From Caulobacteraceae bacterium (GTDB lineage: Bacteria; Pseudomonadota; Alphaproteobacteria; Caulobacterales; Caulobacteraceae): 9,203 bases of DNA. The notes below the pieces were generated by a model. That model ran no database searches and was not told the origin of the DNA. It worked only from the letters and a program-made list of their open reading frames with translations. Shown here piece by piece: positions 1-6,328 of the stretch. Made by a program: the position numbers and the translations under genes. The stretch covers positions 1-9,203 of the forward strand of contig JAQGII010000411.1 of assembly GCA_028291305.1 (NCBI GenBank), given 5' to 3'. Every line of letters starts with the position of its first letter. The first letter of the stretch is position 1.

Positions 1-168
1 ACGGAAGCGACCAAGGCGACCGAAGCTGCGTTGGCCGCCTACCCGGCGGGCGTCGTCAACCGCGTTGTGAAGCTGAGCGACGGCAATTACGAGGTCCACC
101 ACGTCGGCGTCAGCTGGCCGCACCACATCTTCGTCAGCAAGGACTTCAAGTACCTCGGCGCCAATTAG
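1..168 (+). CDS. C-terminal end of a small protein, possibly PepSY-like (5' truncated)
   Basis: Frame 1 is open from the first base to a TAG at 166-168 and gives 55 residues; the start lies left of the window. The visible end contains 'AAYPAGVVNRVVKLSDGNYE' followed by 'VHHVGVSWPHHIFVSKDFKY'. The pattern of an Ala-rich helix, then a Gly-Val-Val turn, then two short strands rich in Val, His and aromatics resembles the tail of small PepSY-like exported proteins. That resemblance is from memory and is only suggestive. The codons use almost exclusively G or C in third position, which supports real coding. The gene is followed after 12 bases by a strong inverted repeat, consistent with the end of a transcription unit. 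Confidence 0.7.
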   Translation, partial: TEATKATEAALAAYPAGVVNRVVKLSDGNYEVHHVGVSWPHHIFVSKDFKYLGAN

Positions 169-180
169 CCGCCACGGGCT

Positions 181-220
181 CGCGACCGTCACGGCGCAGC
201 GCGATGCCGTGACGGTCGCG
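181..220 (+). terminator. Perfect 15-bp inverted repeat after the first gene
   Basis: The arm at 181-195 (CGCGACCGTCACGGC) is exactly complementary to 206-220, with a 10-base loop between. It lies 12 bases after the stop of the partial gene, where a terminator or mRNA 3'-end stabiliser would be expected. No run of T follows on either strand, so it is not a classical intrinsic terminator; a structure-only terminator or 3' protective hairpin is possible. Because it is perfectly symmetric it could act in both directions. Confidence 0.5.
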
Positions 221-336
221 GCCACCCGCGACCATATCAGCTTAAGGCCCACACGATGACGAGATCGACCCCGGACTGCTGGAACGATACCTATAGCGGC
301 GGACCGTCGGACGGTTGAAGCGCCCGCCCGCGGGCC

Positions 337-358
337 GAAGCGCTGTAGAAGCGCTGTA
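337..358 (+). repeat. Two tandem copies of an 11-bp unit upstream of the propeller gene
   Basis: GAAGCGCTGTA occurs at 337-347 and again immediately at 348-358, followed by a partly similar 'ACTGTGTAG'. The repeat ends 36 bases before the ATG of the beta-propeller gene, so it lies in the promoter or leader region. No convincing -35/-10 pair was found next to it. It could be a regulator-binding direct repeat or simple slippage. The rest of 221-336 shows no gene or site I can support. Confidence 0.45.
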
Positions 359-394
359 ACTGTGTAGTGATCTGGACGGACCAGGGAGGTTTCG

Positions 395-1447
395 ATGCGA
401 CTGCTGGCGATTTGCGCGTTGACGATGGGCATGACCGCTTCGGCGGCGTTTGCTCAGCCGCCTTCCGTCTCTCCGTACAAGGTAGTGAAGACGGTCAAGG
501 CGGGCGGTGACGGCGGCTTCGACTATGTCTATGCCGATGTGGCTGGCCGCAGGCTGTACATTCCCCGTAGCGGACCTGGCGCCCGCGTCACCGTCTTCAA
601 CCTGGACACGTTGGAGCCGGCTGGAGAGATCGCCAATGTAAACGGGCGCGGGGCGGCAGTGGATGCCAGGTCAGGCCATGGCTTTGCCAGCAGCAAGCCC
701 GTGGCTATGTGGGACGCAAAGACCCTGGCGGCCGTCAAGACCATAGACGTGCAGGGCAACCCCGACGGAATTTTGGGAGATCCCGCCGGCCAGCGCATCT
801 ACATCCTGAGCCACAGCGCGCCGAACGTGACGGTGATCAATGCCGTGGATGGCTCGCTGGCCGGCGTCATCGATCTCGGCGGCGCCCCCGAGCAGGCGGT
901 CACTGACGGCAAGGGCCGGCTCTACATCGATCTCGAGGACAAGGATCAGGTCGCCGTGGTCGACGCCAAGAGCATGACCATGACCGGAACCTACAGCCTG
1001 GACGGGAAATGCGGGGGCCCTGCAGGGCTGGCGTTCGACGTCAAGAACCACGTCCTGTTCGTCGCCTGCCGCAATCCGGCGACCATGACGATGCTGAATT
1101 CCGACACCGGCCAGATCCTCGCCTCACTGCCGATCGGAGCCGGGGTCGATGGCGCGGTCTTCAATCCTGCCACTATGGAAGCTTTCAGCTCGCAAGGCGA
1201 CGGCACGCTCACCGTCGTCAAGGAGCTGAGTCCAACGAGCTTCATGGTGGAGCAGACCGTCCAGACCCAAGCGGGGGCCAAGACCCTCACGCTGGACGCC
1301 AAGACCAACCGCATTCTGCTGACCGCCGCGGAATTCGGCCCTGGGCCGGCCGCCACCGCGCAGCCCGCGCCCGCCGGTCCGGTCGGCCGGCCCAGGCGAG
1401 GTCCGATGCTGCCGAATTCGTTTTCGATCCTCGTCGTGGGCAAATGA
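395..1447 (+). CDS. Exported YncE-like (YVTN-type) beta-propeller protein
   Basis: The 350-residue product begins with a typical signal peptide: Arg2, a hydrophobic core, and a likely cleavage after 'AFA' at residue 20, so the protein probably acts in the periplasm. Residues about 35-315 carry repeated blade-like units of the YncE/YVTN type, such as 'RRLYIPRSGPGARVTVFNLD' (52-71), 'QRIYILSHSAPNVTVINAVD' (133-152) and 'GRLYIDLEDKDQVAVVDAKS' (174-193). Each has a strand, a short loop and a 'V-x-V-hydrophobic-[ND]' strand, and blades are joined by phrases such as 'PDG' and 'GGAPE'. Cys206 and Cys225 may form a disulfide. A Pro/Ala/Gly-rich stretch (316-339) precedes a final strand ending 'SFSILVVGK' that may close the ring. 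The start is supported by AGGGAGGT at 383-390, four bases before the ATG. Such propellers bind partners or ligands; no enzyme motif is visible, so the substrate is unknown. The gene stands alone and converges with the next one. Confidence 0.88.
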   Translation: MRLLAICALTMGMTASAAFAQPPSVSPYKVVKTVKAGGDGGFDYVYADVAGRRLYIPRSGPGARVTVFNLDTLEPAGEIANVNGRGAAVDARSGHGFASSKPVAMWDAKTLAAVKTIDVQGNPDGILGDPAGQRIYILSHSAPNVTVINAVDGSLAGVIDLGGAPEQAVTDGKGRLYIDLEDKDQVAVVDAKSMTMTGTYSLDGKCGGPAGLAFDVKNHVLFVACRNPATMTMLNSDTGQILASLPIGAGVDGAVFNPATMEAFSSQGDGTLTVVKELSPTSFMVEQTVQTQAGAKTLTLDAKTNRILLTAAEFGPGPAATAQPAPAGPVGRPRRGPMLPNSFSILVVGK

Positions 1448-1575
1448 GTCTGCTTAACCCCTACCGGTGCGGGGAGTAGTGGGAACCTGGGCCGTGGCCG
1501 CGTCGAAGCTCCAAATCGGCGGAGTGGAGTGGTAGCAGGCGAGGAACAGATCGCGCCTGGATTGACGTCTGGGCA

Positions 1576-2199
1576 TCAGCGCTGGCCTAGAACCGCACCC
1601 GCTAGCCCTGCAAAGTGGTCGGCCAAAGGCGGGATGTCCGCCGGGTTGCGAGAGGTCGCAGCCCACCTGTCGGCTCCAGGCGGGAGGTGAGCCTTGGCGA
1701 TGCGCGTCAGCTCCAGGGACACAAGACCTTGGACGTCCTGGCTAAGGAGGTCCTGGCGGGCCCGGGGATTGGTCAGGGCCAGGGCATGGGCTTTGCGGCC
1801 GGTTGCCACCAGCGCGTCATATGCCTTGGCATAGGCCTCCAGCGCCGGACCGGCGGCCTTGGCGGCGTCGGCCCAATCGGCAAACGCCTTAGCGACCTTG
1901 GCGTCTTCCGCAGCGGCGACGGCCTGGCGCTTGGCGTGGGCCTCCGCACCTTCGCGGGCCTGGGCTTCGTTGAGCGCGGCTTCTAGACGGGTGACGTCTT
2001 GCCGGGCTTTGGCGAGGGCCTTGTCGGCGCCGTCTTCATTGGCGGCGCTGTCCTGGCCCGCCGTGACCGTGTCCAGGGCGGCGGCGCGGTAACGAGCTTC
2101 AGCGGCCTCTACAACCTGCCGGGCTTTGGCTAAGCGAGCTTCGATGGTCGCGGCTGTGACCTTGGGGACGATACGTTCAAGAAGGGAAGCGCGGGACAT
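1576..2199 (-). CDS. Ala-rich coiled-coil protein of unknown function
   Basis: The 207-residue product is not a family I recognise. Residues about 15-130 are rich in Ala, Glu, Lys, Arg and Gln with helical heptad character (for example 'ARLAKARQVVEAAEARYRAA' at 21-40 and 'RLEAALNEAQAREGAEAHAK' at 71-90), which suggests one or two long coiled-coil helices. Residues 145-207 are less biased and contain 'PPGADRW' and a hydrophobic C-terminus. There is no signal peptide or membrane segment, so it is probably cytoplasmic. The ATG at 2199 is the only Met in the frame. A strong GAGGAGG lies about 22 bases upstream rather than at normal spacing; see the regulatory entry at 2197-2230. Low-complexity Ala-rich proteins of this kind occur among phage and island hypotheticals, and the neighbouring tRNA-Asn would fit an island, but no integrase is visible. 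A plain chromosomal hypothetical is equally possible. Confidence 0.68.
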   Translation of the reverse strand: MSRASLLERIVPKVTAATIEARLAKARQVVEAAEARYRAAALDTVTAGQDSAANEDGADKALAKARQDVTRLEAALNEAQAREGAEAHAKRQAVAAAEDAKVAKAFADWADAAKAAGPALEAYAKAYDALVATGRKAHALALTNPRARQDLLSQDVQGLVSLELTRIAKAHLPPGADRWAATSRNPADIPPLADHFAGLAGAVLGQR

Positions 2200-2230
2200 A
2201 AGGGGCCTTTTTGCTAATCGGCCCTCCTCA
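2197..2230 (-). promoter_or_regulatory. Displaced Shine-Dalgarno with intervening hairpin at the coiled-coil gene start
   Basis: On the minus strand AGGAGG occupies 2228-2223, but the ATG is at 2199-2197, about 23 bases further on, well beyond normal spacing. Between them GGGCC (2224-2220) can pair with GGCCC (2207-2203) around a 12-base loop. If the hairpin forms, its base would bring the Shine-Dalgarno and the ATG close together, although it overlaps the last bases of the Shine-Dalgarno. A weaker AAGG (2209-2206), six bases from the ATG, could serve instead. No in-frame ATG, GTG or TTG lies nearer the strong site. Confidence 0.4.
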
Positions 2231-2244
2231 TTCCGAATATGGCA

Positions 2245-2272
2245 ATAATACCACAGCTACGCTAGACGTAAA
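2245..2272 (-). promoter_or_regulatory. Predicted sigma-70-type promoter for the coiled-coil gene
   Basis: On the minus strand a -35-like TTTACG (2272-2267) is followed by a 16-base spacer and TATTAT (2250-2245). The -10 is preceded by TGG, giving an extended -10. Transcription would start near 2238 and leave a leader of about 38 bases before the ATG at 2199. The surrounding DNA (2200-2370) is clearly more AT-rich than the coding regions, as expected of a promoter region. An ACCGG-GAG-CCGGT hairpin lies upstream at 2290-2302. This is a pattern match only. Confidence 0.5.
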
Positions 2273-2370
2273 TCTCTCGACGGCGCCCCACCGGGAGCCG
2301 GTCAATTGCAGAGTTGTTGGGTTTTGGTTGGGGGGCTTGCCGAGAAAACCCCAATAAAATCAATAAGGGT

Positions 2371-2445
2371 TGGCTCCGCGGGTAGGATTCGAACCTACGA
2401 CCCGCCGGTTAACAGCCGGCTGCTCTACCACTGAGCTACCGCGGA
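2371..2445 (-). tRNA. tRNA-Asn (anticodon GTT)
   Basis: The minus strand folds into a complete cloverleaf. The acceptor stem TCCGCGG pairs with CCGCGGA, the D stem is GCTC/GAGC, and the anticodon stem GCCGG/CCGGC encloses the loop CTGTTAA. The variable loop is five bases, and the T stem GTAGG/CCTAC has the loop TTCGAAT. The anticodon GTT reads Asn codons AAC/AAU. The discriminator G is followed by an encoded CCA at the 3' end (2373-2371). All stems pair perfectly, so the gene looks functional. It shares orientation with the coiled-coil gene downstream but is separated from it by about 170 bp, including that gene's own promoter. Confidence 0.97.
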
Positions 2446-2467
2446 TCAGTTGCTCGTCGAGGCGGGG

Positions 2468-2496
2468 GCTATACGCTGGAGCAGTGTGACGCGCAA
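2468..2496 (-). promoter_or_regulatory. Promoter of tRNA-Asn
   Basis: On the minus strand TTGCGC (2496-2491) and TATAGC (2473-2468) are separated by exactly 17 bases. Transcription would begin near 2461, leaving a 5' leader of about 15 bases before the mature tRNA at 2445, which is typical for tRNA genes. Confidence 0.65.
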
Positions 2497-2520
2497 GGCG
2501 GGCGCCGCCGCCTTCTATGT

Positions 2521-2550
2521 AAAAAAAACAGCCCGGCCGAAGCCGGGCTG
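2521..2550 (-). terminator. Strong intrinsic terminator, minus-directed, with no assigned gene
   Basis: On the minus strand a 9-bp stem, CAGCCCGGC (2550-2542) with GCCGGGCTG (2537-2529), is capped by a UUCG tetraloop closed by C-G and followed at once by eight T (2528-2521). This is a textbook factor-independent terminator for transcripts arriving from the right. No intact minus-strand gene lies to its right before the plus-strand RND gene. It must therefore serve a lost gene, a small RNA or an unrecognised short gene. It also insulates the tRNA promoter from upstream read-through. Confidence 0.88.
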
Positions 2551-2622
2551 TAAGTCGATGATGGTGGTGTCCTCGAAGAAGACGAACGGAGGCTGAGGTG
2601 ATTGCGGTTAACGAAACCCTAA

Positions 2623-2904
2623 GCGCGCCGACGGGGTCGCTTTGCCGCAGTCAGCAGGCTCACCCCGGCCCACGCCAACCGCGGCAACGTCCTGCTCGAC
2701 ATGGGAAGCGACGCGGCAGCCCTGGCCAGCTACGACCGGGCGATCCTCAACCGTTTCGACGCCTGCCGGCGCTGGCTGCTCGATCGCGCCGACAGTCCCT
2801 GGTATCCCAGCCCGCGGCTGTTCAGGCAGGCGCGGCTGGCCGACTGGAGCGCGTCCCTGGAGCAGATGACGCGCGATCTGCGGTTCGCACGCGACGCGAA
2901 TTGA
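2623..2904 (+). pseudogene. Remnant of a TPR/glycosyltransferase-type protein (internal deletion, no start)
   Basis: The frame opens after a TAA at 2620-2622 and closes at TGA 2902-2904, giving about 93 residues; the first ATG (2701) would leave only 67. The first part, 'LTPAHANRGNVLLDMGSDAA' continuing 'ALASYDRAIL', is a typical tetratricopeptide repeat. It runs directly into 'RRWLLDRADSPWYPSPRLFR' followed by 'QARLADWSASLEQM'. The 'SPWYP..RLFRQ...DW' signature is what I recall from the extreme C-terminus of large TPR proteins with a glycosyltransferase domain, which normally lies between the two parts and is absent here. The remnant has no proper start or N-terminus. A GTG with good Shine-Dalgarno (GGAGG 2588-2592, GTG 2598) lies in another frame, so the original start might have been there before a frameshift. 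A matching terminator follows at 2914. A surviving short 67-residue product cannot be excluded. Confidence 0.72.
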
Positions 2905-2913
2905 AGCAGCGTT

Positions 2914-2941
2914 TGCAGCCATGCGGGAATGGCTGCATTTT
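2914..2941 (+). terminator. Intrinsic terminator after the glycosyltransferase remnant
   Basis: TGCAGCCAT (2914-2922) pairs perfectly with ATGGCTGCA (2929-2937) around a six-base loop and is followed by TTTT at 2938-2941. It sits nine bases after the remnant's TGA, as expected for the original gene's terminator. The short T run makes it moderate in strength. Confidence 0.65.
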
Positions 2942-3054
2942 GAGCAGCAAAGTCCTGCCTAAGGGCTGCGAACATTTCCGCACGCTCACATCGCTGCAAC
3001 AGTTTCCAACGATCTTGACGTTCTAAGACCGGTTCGGCACGGAACAGCATATTG

Positions 3055-3101
3055 CACGGCGCGGCATCCAGCCGCTCCTTGGGGAGTCTTCTGGCGCCGT
3101 G
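3055..3101 (+). promoter_or_regulatory. Possible hairpin masking the RND ribosome-binding site and start codon
   Basis: CACGGCGC (3055-3062) is complementary to GCGCCGTG (3094-3101), whose last three bases are the GTG start of the RND gene. Inside, CCAG (3068-3071) can pair with CTGG (3091-3094), and CTCC (3075-3078) with GGAG (3083-3086), the Shine-Dalgarno candidate. If it folds, both the ribosome site and the start codon would be paired. The rest of 2942-3054 holds nothing I can support. A TTGACG at 3015-3020 resembles a -35 but has no -10 at normal spacing. Confidence 0.35.
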
Positions 3102-6100
3102 AGTATATCCAGCCCGTTCATCAAGCGGCCTGTCGCGACCTCGCTGATCGCGGTGGCGTTCCTGGTTGTCGGCGTCGTCTGCTATTTCCAGCTCCCCGTG
3201 TCGGCCCTGCCGCAGGTGGACTTCCCCACCATCCAGGTCAGCGCCAACCTGCCGGGGGCCAGCCCCGAGACCATGGCCTCCAACGTGGCCACGCCGCTGG
3301 AGCGGCAGCTCGCGCAGATTCCCGGCGTCACCCAGCTGACCTCCGGCAGCTCGCTCGGCCAGACCCAGGTGGTGCTGCAGTTCGAACTCAGCCGCAACAT
3401 CGACGCCGCCGCCCAGGACGTGCAGGCGGCCGTGCAGGCCGCCGCCGGCCAGCTGCCGACCAACCTTCCGTCGCCGCCCAACATCCGCAAGGTGAACCCC
3501 GCCGACCAGCCGATCCTGGTGATCTCGCTGCGTTCGGACACCCTGCCGACCTCGACCGTTTACGACTATATCGACAACATCGTCGCCCAGCGCATCTCGC
3601 GGATCGACGGCGTGGGCCTCGTCAACATCTACAGTTCGCGCAAGCCGGCCATCCGCGTCCAGATCGATCCGCGCAGGGTCGCTTCGCTCGGGCTGCAACT
3701 GGACGCCATTCGCACGGCCATCGCCAACAACACGGTGAACGCGCCCAAGGGGCAGCTGGTCGGGCCGGACCGCAACCAGACCATCTACGCCAACGACCAG
3801 GCGGTGGGGGTGGACGTCTGGAACAACCTGATCGTGGCCTACAAGAACGGATCGCCGGTCCGCGTCCGCGATGTCGGCCAGGCGATCCAGGATGTTGAGA
3901 ACAACCTGGGCGGCAACGTCCTCTATCCAGGCAAGGCCAACAAAAACCCGGCGTTGGTGCAGGGCCCGGCCGTCTCCATCGGCGTCAGCAAACAGGCCGG
4001 TGCGAACGCCCTACGCACCATCGACGCCATCAAGGCGGCGCTTCCGGGCATTAAGGCCAACCTGCCCAGCTCGATCGATATCAACATCATCCAGGACAGG
4101 ACCCAGACCATCCGCGCTTCGGTCAGGGACGTGGAGATCACCCTGCTGATCACCGTCGTGCTGGTGGTGGCGGTGATCTTTCTGTTCCTGCGCAACGTCC
4201 GCGCGACCCTCATCCCCAGCGCGGTGATCCCGCTGTCCCTGCTGGCGACAACGGCGATCATGCTGCCGGCCGGCTTCAGCCTGGACAACCTGTCCCTGAT
4301 GGCCCTGTCCATCGCCGTGGGCTTCGTGGTCGATGACGCCATCGTCATGGTCGAGGCCATCTGGCGGCGCATCGAGCACGGCGAGAAGCCGTTCCAGGCG
4401 GCGCTCAACGGCGCGAGCGAGATATCCTTCACCATCCTGTCGATCGCCATCTCGCTGATCGCCGTGTTCACCCCGATCATGTTCATGAGCGGCGTTGTCG
4501 GCCGGCTGATGCGCGAGTTCGCCCTGACCCTGTCGGCGGCGGTGGTGCTGTCGGTGGCCCTGTCGCTGACCTTCACACCGATGCTGTGCGGCAAGTTCCT
4601 CAAGGCGCCCGAGCCGCCCAAGAACCCGATCCTGAAGGGACTGGAGAGCGGCTTCCACAAGATGGAGCAGAGCTACGCCCGCGGGCTCGATGTGGTCATG
4701 CGCCACAAGCTGCTGATGCTGGCCGGGTTCATCGCCACCGCCATCCTGTCCGTGGTGCTCTACGCCACGGCCAAGACCGGCTTCTTCCCGTCGCAGGACA
4801 CTGGCTTGATCCAGGCCGTCGTGGTCTCGCCGCAGGACACCTCCTATCCCAAGGCCAACGCCAAGGCCGGCGAGATGGCCGCGATCATCGCCCAGGACCC
4901 CGACGTGATCGAAGCGGGCTACAACGTCGGCGGCAACCTGTCGGCGATCAACATCGTCTTCGGCCTGCGTCCCAAGGACGAGGGCCGCACCTCGACGCCG
5001 GAAGAGATCATCGCCCGCCTGCGGCCCAAGCTGGCCCGCGTGGTCGGCGCCCAGGCCATCATGCAACCGCAGCAGGATATCCAGGTCGGCGGTCGCGGCG
5101 GCCGCGCTTCCTACCAGTACACCCTGTCGGACGGCGACCTGGACGAGCTCAACGAATGGGGGCCCAAGCTGCTGCAGGCGCTGGAGCGGATCCCGGAGAT
5201 CAAGGACGTCAACTCCGACCAGCAATCCAGCGCCTCATCGGTGAGCCTGACCATCGACCGCGACGCGGCGGGCCGCTTCGGCCTGGCGCCCTCGGACATC
5301 GACGCGGCCATCTACAACCAGGTCGGTCAGCGCCAGGTGGCGCAGTATTTCACCCAGCTCAACTCCTACCACGTGGTGCTGGAAGGCCCGCCGGCCCTGC
5401 AGGCGACGCCCGAGCTGTTCAACTCGATCTTCATCAACTCGCCGCGCACCGGCAAGCCGGTGCCCCTGTCGATGCTGGTCAAGGTGGACACCTCCAAGGT
5501 CCGCTCCGTGTCGATCAACCACCAGGGCCAACTGCCCGCCGCCACCCTGTCCTTCAACCTGTCCCCGGGGATTCCCCTGGGCACGGCGACCAAGCTGATC
5601 GAGAAGGCCAAGGAAGACCTCGGCGCCCCCGCGACCCTGACCGGCTCGTTCCAAGGCACGGCCCAGGCGTTCCAGGAATCGCTGTCCTCGATGCCGATCC
5701 TGATCGTGGCGGCGCTGCTGTCGGTCTACATCATCCTGGGGGTGCTCTATGAGAGCTACATCCACCCCCTGACCATCCTGTCGACGCTGCCGTCGGCGGG
5801 CGTCGGGGCGCTGCTGGCGCTCAAGATCGCCGGCCAGGACCTCAACGTGATCGGCATCATCGCCATCATCCTGCTGATCGGCATCGTCAAGAAGAACGGC
5901 ATCATGATCGTCGACGTGGCGCTGAAGCTGGAGCGCGAGGAGGGCATGGGGCCGGAGGAGGCGGTGGTGCGCGCCTCGCACCAGCGGCTGCGCCCGATCC
6001 TGATGACCACGGCCTGCGCCTTCCTGGGCGGGGTGCCGATGATCCTCGGCCACGGCACCGGCTCGGAATTCCGCCAACCGCTGGGCTGGGCCATCGTCGG

Positions 6101-6272
6101 CGGCCTGCTGGTGTCGCAGGCCCTGACCCTGTTCTCGACCCCGGTGATCTACGTCTACCTCGACCGGATGCGTCGCCATTTCGGCCAGGAGGGCAAGCAG
6201 GCCGCCTACGCCAAGGGCCGTCGCGCCCTGGCCCCCGCGGCCGCCAAGGAGCTCACGCTCGGCGAAGGTTAG
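3099..6272 (+). CDS. RND (HAE1 family) multidrug efflux permease, MdtB/MdtC-like
   Basis: The 1057-residue product is the inner-membrane, proton-driven pump of a tripartite efflux system. It opens with 'SPFIKRPVATSLIAVAFLVV', the first membrane segment of the family, followed by 'LPVSALPQVDFPTIQVSANL', typical of the MdtB/MdtC branch of AcrB-like pumps. Two large periplasmic regions (about 35-345 and 565-860) alternate with membrane bundles at about 345-560 and 860-1025. The proton-relay acids are present as Asp412-Asp413 in 'GFVVDDAIVMVE', and the matching lysine is Lys932 in 'GIVKKNGIMIVD'. The length agrees with the family, so the gene looks intact. The start is GTG, 12 bases after GGGGAG, and may lie in a hairpin. 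The gene stands alone: no periplasmic adaptor or outer-membrane channel gene is beside it. It converges with the first Crp/Fnr regulator. The exported compounds cannot be told from the sequence. Confidence 0.95.
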   Translation: MSISSPFIKRPVATSLIAVAFLVVGVVCYFQLPVSALPQVDFPTIQVSANLPGASPETMASNVATPLERQLAQIPGVTQLTSGSSLGQTQVVLQFELSRNIDAAAQDVQAAVQAAAGQLPTNLPSPPNIRKVNPADQPILVISLRSDTLPTSTVYDYIDNIVAQRISRIDGVGLVNIYSSRKPAIRVQIDPRRVASLGLQLDAIRTAIANNTVNAPKGQLVGPDRNQTIYANDQAVGVDVWNNLIVAYKNGSPVRVRDVGQAIQDVENNLGGNVLYPGKANKNPALVQGPAVSIGVSKQAGANALRTIDAIKAALPGIKANLPSSIDINIIQDRTQTIRASVRDVEITLLITVVLVVAVIFLFLRNVRATLIPSAVIPLSLLATTAIMLPAGFSLDNLSLMALSIAVGFVVDDAIVMVEAIWRRIEHGEKPFQAALNGASEISFTILSIAISLIAVFTPIMFMSGVVGRLMREFALTLSAAVVLSVALSLTFTPMLCGKFLKAPEPPKNPILKGLESGFHKMEQSYARGLDVVMRHKLLMLAGFIATAILSVVLYATAKTGFFPSQDTGLIQAVVVSPQDTSYPKANAKAGEMAAIIAQDPDVIEAGYNVGGNLSAINIVFGLRPKDEGRTSTPEEIIARLRPKLARVVGAQAIMQPQQDIQVGGRGGRASYQYTLSDGDLDELNEWGPKLLQALERIPEIKDVNSDQQSSASSVSLTIDRDAAGRFGLAPSDIDAAIYNQVGQRQVAQYFTQLNSYHVVLEGPPALQATPELFNSIFINSPRTGKPVPLSMLVKVDTSKVRSVSINHQGQLPAATLSFNLSPGIPLGTATKLIEKAKEDLGAPATLTGSFQGTAQAFQESLSSMPILIVAALLSVYIILGVLYESYIHPLTILSTLPSAGVGALLALKIAGQDLNVIGIIAIILLIGIVKKNGIMIVDVALKLEREEGMGPEEAVVRASHQRLRPILMTTACAFLGGVPMILGHGTGSEFRQPLGWAIVGGLLVSQALTLFSTPVIYVYLDRMRRHFGQEGKQAAYAKGRRALAPAAAKELTLGEG

Positions 6273-6292
6273 GCTTTCCGCCCGACCTGGCC

Positions 6293-6315
6293 GCCGCCAG
6301 CGGCTCGCTGCCGGC
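6293..6315. terminator. Imperfect hairpin between the convergent RND and regulator genes
   Basis: GCCG-C-CAGCG (6293-6302) can pair with CGCTG-C-CGGC (6306-6315), with one C-C mismatch and a three-base loop. It lies in the 56-base gap between two convergent stop codons and could act as a shared terminator. No T run follows on either strand, and GC-rich DNA forms such hairpins easily, so the call is weak. Confidence 0.3.
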
Positions 6316-6328
6316 CGTGTCCCGGACC

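Noticed and set aside
256..318. 20-codon frame between the first gene and the propeller gene
   Set aside because: It has no convincing ribosome site, no recognisable product, and its length is expected by chance.
1448..1575. Gap between convergent genes searched for a terminator
   Set aside because: Only 4-bp stems such as CCCC/GGGG at about 1458-1474 were found, too weak to report.
1454..1666. Minus-strand open frame of 70 codons between the propeller and coiled-coil genes
   Set aside because: It overlaps the end of the coiled-coil gene in another frame, its product looks like compositional noise rich in Arg, Pro and Ser, and no homology pattern is visible.
3015..3020. TTGACG considered as the -35 of an RND promoter
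   Set aside because: No acceptable -10 lies 15-19 bases downstream, so a full promoter cannot be supported.
2598..3026. Plus-strand open frame of 142 codons starting at a GTG with a good Shine-Dalgarno
   Set aside because: Most of its product is Arg/Pro/Gln-rich, as expected from reading the glycosyltransferase remnant out of frame, and it runs through the terminator at 2914. Its start region might belong to the original gene, and this is mentioned in the remnant entry.
2730..5225. Long minus-strand frames antisense to the RND gene (for example 2730-3698 and 4011-5225)
   Set aside because: Their products are dominated by Asp, His, Gln, Arg and Gly, the usual signature of the antisense shadow of a GC-rich gene.
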